From positions 1 to 10,974 of the forward strand of contig JBCCZC010000176.1 of NCBI GenBank assembly GCA_039188505.1: a stretch of DNA of 10,974 nucleotides, written 5' to 3'. Position numbers and translations under genes: made by a program. Positions 6,457-10,974 of the stretch are shown in pieces. Every line of letters begins with the position of its first letter. Position 1 is the first letter of the stretch. This DNA comes from JBCCZC01 sp039188505 (GTDB lineage Bacteria > Pseudomonadota > Gammaproteobacteria > Xanthomonadales > SZUA-38). The notes under the pieces are model-generated. The model ran no database searches, had not been told where the DNA came from, and saw only the letters and a program-made list of their open reading frames with translations.

Positions 6457-7249
6457 ACCGTCCCTCCACGTACTCTCGGGTTCTCGGGTCGCTCACCTCG
6501 CCCGTGAAGAAGTCTTCGGTCGTGCCCACCTCCACGCAGCTGCCGTCCAGGAAGAAGGCGGTTCGATCCGCCAGCCGCCGGGCCTGCTGCACGAGGTTGG
6601 TGACCATGATGATCGTCATTTCCTGCTTCAGCTCCTTGAGCACGTCCTCGATCTTCATCGTCGTCACGGGGTCGACCGCGATCGAAAACTCGTCGAGCAT
6701 GAGGAGCTCCGGCTCCTGCGAGAGCGCCCGGGCAATGGTCAGGCGCTGCTGCTGCCCGCCCGAGAGCAGGCTGCCCAGGGAATCGAGGCGATCCTTCACC
6801 TCGTCCCAGAGCGCCGCGCGCTCCAGGCAGCGCTGCACGATCTCGTCGAGCTTCGCCTTGGACTTCGTGCCCGCAAGCCGCGGCGCGAGCGCAACGTTGT
6901 CGTAGATCGTCATCGGCAGGCCGACCGGCAGCGGGAACACGACGCCGATGCGTCGCCTGAGCTCGTAGACGTTGGCCCAGCGCCGGATGTTCTCGCCATC
7001 GAAGGTGATCTCACCATCCGCGTGCATGTTCGTGTTGAACATGTCCATGCGGTTGATGCACTTCAGAAACGAGGTCTTGCCTGCACCTGCGGGCCCGATG
7101 ATGCCGAAGATCTCGTTTCGGCGGACATCGAGATTGACGCCCTCGAGGACCGTCGTGGCTCCGTAGCGGATACGGAGATCACGAACCGTCAGCTTTGCCT
7201 CCGCGGCGGCCGCCTCCGGGGCGGCTTCGCTTTGCTGCGCCTCTACCAT
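6449..7249 (-). CDS. pstB: Phosphate ABC transporter ATPase PstB, copy 2 (degenerate Q-loop and H-loop)
   Basis: A 266-residue ABC ATPase of the PstB group with an Ala/Glu-rich N-terminal tail of about 20 residues. Walker A (GPAGAGKTS, 52-60), the signature LSGGQQQR (162-169) and Walker B with Glu187 (LLMLDEF) are kept. The Q-loop reads VVFPLPVGLP, so Gln is replaced by Pro106 and the PstB hallmark Q-K/R-P-N-P is lost. The switch His is Asn218 (VTNLVQQ), and the DEP motif is DEF. These changes should cripple hydrolysis at its own Walker A site while leaving the signature able to complete the partner's site. Its ATG overlaps the pstA stop (ATGGTAG) and its own stop overlaps the pstB1 start, which suggests translational coupling and near-equal synthesis. 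It ends with the PstB-type EYVEGRFG tail. It is divergent enough from copy 1 that a recent duplication is excluded. Confidence 0.93.
   Translation of the reverse strand: MVEAQQSEAAPEAAAAEAKLTVRDLRIRYGATTVLEGVNLDVRRNEIFGIIGPAGAGKTSFLKCINRMDMFNTNMHADGEITFDGENIRRWANVYELRRRIGVVFPLPVGLPMTIYDNVALAPRLAGTKSKAKLDEIVQRCLERAALWDEVKDRLDSLGSLLSGGQQQRLTIARALSQEPELLMLDEFSIAVDPVTTMKIEDVLKELKQEMTIIMVTNLVQQARRLADRTAFFLDGSCVEVGTTEDFFTGEVSDPRTREYVEGRFG
6463..6467 (-). promoter_or_regulatory. pstB: Ribosome binding site deciding the TTG start of pstB copy 1
   Basis: GGAGG on the minus strand, 6 nt before the TTG at 6456-6454, lies inside the last codons of the preceding pstB. No comparable site precedes the ATG seven codons downstream, so the TTG is preferred. 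Confidence 0.65.
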
Positions 7250-8112
7250 TTCTTCTTGCTCCTCAGGTAGACGCGCAGCGCGATCGAGATGCTGTTGAGC
7301 ACCAGCACGAGGGAGATGAGCACCAGGGCGACGCCGAAGGGCAGCGCCTCCGGCATATCAGGAACCTGGGTCGAAACGACGAACAGGTGCAGCGACAGGG
7401 CCATGGTCTGGTCGAAGACGCTCTGGGGCAGCAGCGGCAGGAAGAAGGCCGCGCCCGTGAACATGATCGGGGCGGTCTCGCCCGAGGTCCGCGAGACCTC
7501 CAGGATCACCCCCGTGAGGATGCCGCTGATCGCGTTGGGCAGAACCACGCGTCGAATCGTCTGCCAGCGCGTGGCGCCCATGTTCCAGCACGCCTCGCGG
7601 AAGGCGTACGGTACGGCCTCCAGCGATTCCTTCGTCGCCACGATCACGATCGGAAGCGTCATGATCGCGAGCGTCAGGCTCGCGGCGAGGATGCTGGTGC
7701 CGAAGCCGAAGAACAGGACGAACGCGCCGACGCCGAAGAGCGCGTGCACGATCGACGGCACGCCGGCCAGGTTGATGATCGCGAGATTGATGACCCGCGT
7801 GAGCCAGTTCTCCGGCGCATATTCGCTCAGGTAGATGGCGGCGGCGACACCCAGCGGCACGGAGATCAGCAGGGCGACGAGCACCAGCCAGATCGTGCCG
7901 AGCAGGGCCGGAAAGATCCCGCCCGCGGTCATGCCATTGGTGGGGTTCGTGAACAGGAACTCCATCGAGATCACGCCACCGCCCTTGTAGACCAGCATGG
8001 TGAGGATGATCAGCACCGGGATGATGAGCATCAGCGTCATCAGGCCGAAGCCCGCCTTGACGGCGGTCTGGATCCGGTCGTTCTTCTTGTTCAGGCTCGT
8101 CGGTTCAAACAT
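7243..8112 (-). CDS. pstA: Phosphate ABC transporter permease PstA
   Basis: A 289-residue inner-membrane permease, the normal PstA length, with about six helices; the first spans 22-42 and the last about 262-282. The cytoplasmic EAA loop that docks onto the ATPases is clear: ESLEAVPYAFREACWNMGAT (162-181), followed by RWQTIRRVVLP. The Ser-Arg-Thr-Ser-Gly-Glu-Thr-Ala-Pro run (207-215) is a PstA hallmark. Together with PstC it forms the phosphate path across the membrane. It starts 4 nt after the pstC stop, with AAGGG as a weak ribosome binding site, and its stop overlaps the ATG of the next gene by 7 nt. Nothing appears broken. Confidence 0.96.
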   Translation of the reverse strand: MFEPTSLNKKNDRIQTAVKAGFGLMTLMLIIPVLIILTMLVYKGGGVISMEFLFTNPTNGMTAGGIFPALLGTIWLVLVALLISVPLGVAAAIYLSEYAPENWLTRVINLAIINLAGVPSIVHALFGVGAFVLFFGFGTSILAASLTLAIMTLPIVIVATKESLEAVPYAFREACWNMGATRWQTIRRVVLPNAISGILTGVILEVSRTSGETAPIMFTGAAFFLPLLPQSVFDQTMALSLHLFVVSTQVPDMPEALPFGVALVLISLVLVLNSISIALRVYLRSKKKW

Positions 8113-8116
8113 GGAG

Positions 8117-9022
8117 TCAGCCCTTGCGCACGCCGCGCACGATCAGGTCGGCCGTGAGGTTGATGATGAAGGTGATGAGGAACAGGAAGATCCCGATGGT
8201 GAAGAGCGCCTGGTAGTGCTCCGAACCGTTCGCGGTCTCGCCGAGCTCCGCGGCGATCGTCGCGGTCAGCGCGCGCACCGAATCGAAGACGCTGGTCGGC
8301 ACGTTGATCGCGTGGCCGGTCGCCATCAGGACCGCCATCGTTTCGCCGAAGCCCCGGCCGACACCCAGCAACACCGCACCCAGCAGGCCGTTCTTCGCCG
8401 CCGGCAGCACGACCTTGAAGATCATCTGCCAGCGCGTCGCGCCCATGGCCTCCGCCGCCTCGCGGTACCGGTCCGGTACCGCCTTCAGGGCGTCCTCGGC
8501 GATCGAGGTCATGATCGGTGCGGCCATGAGTCCGAGGATGATGCCGGCGTTCAGCACCGTCAGTCCGATCGGCACGTTGAAGAGCTTGATGATCAGCGGA
8601 TTCATGATCGTCAGGCCGATGAAGCCCCAGACGACCGAGGGAATCGCTGCCAGGAGTTCGACGAGGATCTTCAGCGCCTCACGGGTCTTTCCGGTAGCGA
8701 ACTCGGCGATGTAGATCGCCGCGCCGAGCGAGAACGGGATGGCCACCAGCATCGCCAGCCCGGTCACGCTTGCCGTGCCCGCTACCAGCGCGAGGATCCC
8801 GTAGGTCGGATTCGACTCCGAGGTCGGACGCCAGGCGGTCGATCCGAAGAACTCGCTGAAATCCAGGGTGTTTACGATGAATCCCAGACCTTCCTTCGTG
8901 ATGAAGATGAAGATCCCGATGATGAACACGATGGCGGAGATGCCACCGATGAACACCACCGTCTCGACCAGCTTGTCGATGTACCAGTCGCGATTGCGCT
9001 GGCCGATACTGGGCTGACTCAT
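8117..9022 (-). CDS. pstC: Phosphate ABC transporter permease PstC
   Basis: A 301-residue permease with about six membrane helices. The first lies at 22-42. The EAA loop is EDALKAVPDRYREAAEAMGA (176-195), followed by TRWQMIFKVVLP, and the PstC motif VGRGFGETMAV (221-231) carries the charged residues implicated in phosphate passage in E. coli homologues. The start at 9022 (MSQPSIGQRN) is chosen because it lies 5 nt after the phoU stop with AGAAGG upstream; the frame is open further upstream but only through phoU, and the homologous region begins here. It pairs with PstA, and both EAA loops are normal, so the unusual feature of this transporter lies in the ATPases only. Confidence 0.95.
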   Translation of the reverse strand: MSQPSIGQRNRDWYIDKLVETVVFIGGISAIVFIIGIFIFITKEGLGFIVNTLDFSEFFGSTAWRPTSESNPTYGILALVAGTASVTGLAMLVAIPFSLGAAIYIAEFATGKTREALKILVELLAAIPSVVWGFIGLTIMNPLIIKLFNVPIGLTVLNAGIILGLMAAPIMTSIAEDALKAVPDRYREAAEAMGATRWQMIFKVVLPAAKNGLLGAVLLGVGRGFGETMAVLMATGHAINVPTSVFDSVRALTATIAAELGETANGSEHYQALFTIGIFLFLITFIINLTADLIVRGVRKG

Positions 9023-9027
9023 GGGCC

Positions 9028-10077
9028 CTATGCCTTCTCTTCGCCGATGATGTCCATGAGGTCGTGGAGCTTGGCGGCGATCTCCCGATAGGCCTCGTCC
9101 AGGCCGGCCCCGTTCGGTCTCGAGACCGGCCACTCGAGACCGGCGGTATGGAACGGGAGCTCGTCGAAGTAGTCCGCGAGTTTTCCTTCGAGACTGATCA
9201 CCAGCGGGCTTCCGTCCTGCGCCAGGTCCGGCAGGGTGCTGCGCTCGATCGAGGCCAGGTCCGATCCGTGGTCGCTCAGGAAGGCCTCCAGACCTTCGTG
9301 GACGTCGCCGACCCTGCGTCCCGCCGAGGTGGCATCGCACCAGTCCCCGAAGGTTCGCTGGGCAATCGCGGCGGCCATCGGCGCGAGGCAGCGCTGGTCC
9401 TGATCGACGAACAGGATCCGGGTCTTCTTCACCGCTTTCGTCTCACCGGTCGCGGCGAAAATCGTCTGCTCGCTCAGGTTCTTCGCCTGGTCGGCAATCC
9501 GCTTGAGCATGTTGAAGATGACGAACAGCGACATGATCTCGCGGTTGTCCTTGCTGCCGATGTCCGAGAAGAGGTGCTCGTAGACGTCGTCGAGGGTGTG
9601 CTCCAGGTGCGCGTGCATCTGTCCCGTGGCCCGGGCCAGCGCGTCGTCTTCCGTGACGAACGCGTTCAGCGACTGATTGAACATCCGGCTGGCCTCGTCG
9701 ACCAGACTGCGCAGTTCCCGCTGGACGATGCCCGTGGGCGGCCCGCTGAGGCGCCGCACGCAGCGAGCGATCGTTACCAGGTAGTCACCGACCCGCTCGA
9801 GCTGGATATTCACGCGGATACTCGACGCCACGAGCCTGAGCAGCCCGCCCGTCGGAATATGGCGCGCGATGAACGCGTAGCAGAGCTCGTCGATCTCCCG
9901 CATCTGGCGATTGATGACCGCGTCCTTGATCGTGACGCGATTGGCCAGGGGGTGATCACACGCGAAGAGCGCGGTCGCGCAGTCGTCGAGCTGCACGGTC
10001 ACCATGTTGCCCATGTCGCGGATGCTGGACCGGAGACGGTCCAGGTCCGCCTCGAGGCGCCGCTGATAGTGGCTCAT
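9028..10077 (-). CDS. phoU: PhoU regulator fused to a low-molecular-weight phosphatase-like domain lacking catalytic residues
   Basis: A 349-residue protein; ordinary PhoU has about 235. Residues 1-215 are PhoU: two three-helix repeats, with LERVGDYL (93-100) as the first metal-binding E-R-x-G-D motif, and LKRIADQA (191-198) as the second, where Glu and Gly are changed. Residues 218-344 resemble a low-molecular-weight tyrosine phosphatase/arsenate reductase domain: strand ILFV (221-224), a P-loop region, TSAG (250-253), a hydrophobic LVISL (292-296) and a C-terminal HTAGLEWPVSRP element followed by the usual helix. The catalytic loop, normally V-C-x5-R-S-P, reads VDQDQRCLAP: Asp225 replaces Cys and Leu231 replaces Arg, so it should not be catalytic. 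PhoU normally links Pst flux to PhoR/PhoB signalling. AGGAT 5 nt before the ATG at 10077 sets the start. It lies between pstS and pstC, not at the 3' end as in E. coli. Confidence 0.9.
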   Translation of the reverse strand: MSHYQRRLEADLDRLRSSIRDMGNMVTVQLDDCATALFACDHPLANRVTIKDAVINRQMREIDELCYAFIARHIPTGGLLRLVASSIRVNIQLERVGDYLVTIARCVRRLSGPPTGIVQRELRSLVDEASRMFNQSLNAFVTEDDALARATGQMHAHLEHTLDDVYEHLFSDIGSKDNREIMSLFVIFNMLKRIADQAKNLSEQTIFAATGETKAVKKTRILFVDQDQRCLAPMAAAIAQRTFGDWCDATSAGRRVGDVHEGLEAFLSDHGSDLASIERSTLPDLAQDGSPLVISLEGKLADYFDELPFHTAGLEWPVSRPNGAGLDEAYREIAAKLHDLMDIIGEEKA

Positions 10078-10123
10078 TTCAGATCCTGTCGTGTTGCAGT
10101 GGGTTCCGGCCAGACGCCTGCGA

Positions 10124-10974
10124 TCAGCCGCAGCTTGCGTCGGTCGCGGGCGCGTAGCCCTTTTCAAGAATGATGCACTGGCCGACGTCGCTCATGATCC
10201 AGTCGAGGTAGTTCTTGACCTCACCTGCGGGCTCGCCGTTCGTGTACATGAAGAGCGGGCGGGCGATCGGATAGCTGCCGTCGCTCGCGGTCGCCACCGA
10301 CGGAGAGACGCAGTCGCCGTCGCCGACGCAGGCCAGCTTCACGTGCTCGTTCGCGTACGCGAGACCGCTGTAACCGATCGCGCAGGGGGTGTTCTCGACG
10401 ATGTCGACGACATCCTTCGAGCCGTGCATGTCACGGGTTCCGAGGCGGAATTCGCGCTCCGTGCCCAGCACGGCCTCGCGGAAGTAGGCGTAGGTGCCGG
10501 AGTTGTTCTGGCGGCTCACCACGACGATTTCCTGACCCTGGCAGCCGGGGACTTCGACGCCGAAGTCGGTCCATTTCGTGGCGGTGCCGTTCTCGCCGTA
10601 GACCTCGACCAGCTGGTCGATGGTCACCTGGTCCATGGGGTTATCCGGATGCAGGAAGACCGCCAGCGCGTCGTAGCCGACGATGTGCTGCTGGGGATTC
10701 TGACCGCCGGACTGGGCCAGGTCGATCTCCTTCTGCTTCATCGCGCGGCTGGCGTTCGCGATATCCACCGTGCCGTTGATCAGAGCCGCGATCCCGGTCC
10801 CGGAGCCGCCGCCGGAGACGGCAACGACGACGTTGGCGTTCACCGTCTGGTAGCCTTCGGCCCAGGCCTGGGCCACGTTGACCAGGGTATCCGAACCCTT
10901 GTTCTGGATGACCGTGCGTTGGTCGCCGCCGCCACAGGCAGCCGTCAGGGCACTGGCAATCGCCAGCACCGGAA
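10124..10974 (-). CDS. pstS: Periplasmic phosphate-binding protein PstS, N-terminus cut by the window
   Basis: A 283-residue fragment with an intact C-terminus. Its visible start is the end of a signal peptide ending LTAAC-GGG, a likely lipoprotein cleavage site, so the true start codon lies just beyond the window. PstS/SphX-type phosphate contacts are visible: KGSDTLVNVAQAWAEGYQ, SGGGSGTGIAALINGT and DIANASR in domain 1, SRQNNSGTYAYF in domain 2, and the IGYSGLAYA strand. It delivers phosphate to PstC/PstA. Besides the lipobox Cys there are six others (EVPGC, NTPC, LAC, GDC, VGQC, DASCG), enough for three disulfides in the periplasm. The phoU gene follows after 46 nt. Any Pho box would lie upstream, outside the window. 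Confidence 0.95.
   Translation of the reverse strand, partial: PVLAIASALTAACGGGDQRTVIQNKGSDTLVNVAQAWAEGYQTVNANVVVAVSGGGSGTGIAALINGTVDIANASRAMKQKEIDLAQSGGQNPQQHIVGYDALAVFLHPDNPMDQVTIDQLVEVYGENGTATKWTDFGVEVPGCQGQEIVVVSRQNNSGTYAYFREAVLGTEREFRLGTRDMHGSKDVVDIVENTPCAIGYSGLAYANEHVKLACVGDGDCVSPSVATASDGSYPIARPLFMYTNGEPAGEVKNYLDWIMSDVGQCIILEKGYAPATDASCG

Noticed and set aside
6296..7270. Long open frame on the plus strand opposite the pstB genes (324 codons), and similar ones at 7195-8157, 7997-9091 and 9064-10173
   Set aside because: They lie antisense to well-conserved Pst genes, have low-complexity Arg/Asp/Gln/His-rich products, no ribosome binding sites and no domains. Such frames are common opposite GC-rich genes.
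9023..9340. N-terminal extension of pstC running into phoU
   Set aside because: PstC proteins begin at about the MSQPSIGQRN position, and the extension is read through the phosphatase-like domain of phoU in another frame.
10078..10167. 30-codon N-terminal extension of phoU overlapping the end of pstS
   Set aside because: The PhoU homology starts at MSHYQRRLEADL, preceded by AGGAT; the extension is Arg/Thr-rich shadow sequence.
1..10974. tRNA or rRNA genes, CRISPR arrays, insertion-sequence transposases
   Set aside because: I looked for these and found no cloverleaf, regular spaced repeat or transposase reading frame.

Overview
The window is high-GC bacterial DNA with strong GC-rich codon bias. 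Protein styles and the Pst/Pit/PhoU gene set suggest a gammaproteobacterium (inference; no rRNA or other marker gene is present). It holds ten intact or partial protein genes in the two left thirds and right third, with about 90% of the bases coding, plus a few regulatory and structured elements.

Left part (1-970): a divergent pair. A TetR-family repressor (minus, 3' end outside the window) faces a 117-residue four-helix membrane protein (plus). Between them lie two matching 20-bp operator-like inverted repeats. They bracket a good sigma-70 type promoter (TTGACA, 17 bp, CATGAT), so the repressor probably controls the membrane protein and itself.

Middle (971-3044): an exported gamma-glutamyltransferase-family protein (plus) with the autoprocessing Thr in place. 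It is followed by a 420-bp non-coding stretch. That stretch starts with a ~195-bp imperfect palindrome flanked by a 6-bp direct repeat. Its arms differ almost only by changes that remain G-U pairs on the plus strand, which suggests a structured RNA in the ggt 3' region.

Right part (3045-10974, all minus): one phosphate-uptake locus read in the order pstS - phoU - pstC - pstA - pstB2 - pstB1 - DUF47-like - pit - DUF47. Genes from phoU to the first DUF47-like gene overlap or sit within 20 nt, so they are surely one transcript; pit and the last DUF47 gene follow after gaps of about 100-120 nt. PstS captures phosphate in the periplasm, PstC/PstA form the channel and the two ATPases power it. Pit is a second, ion-coupled phosphate carrier. 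PhoU and two DUF47 (PhoU-superfamily) proteins are likely regulators or accessories.

Two things stand out. (1) The two PstB proteins carry complementary defects: PstB1 has lost the LSGGQ signature, while PstB2 keeps it but has lost the Q-loop Gln and the switch His. A heterodimer would therefore have one canonical and one dead ATP site, as in asymmetric exporters. (2) PhoU carries an extra C-terminal domain that looks like a low-molecular-weight tyrosine phosphatase/arsenate reductase whose catalytic Cys and Arg are both replaced, i.e. a probable pseudo-phosphatase sensor.
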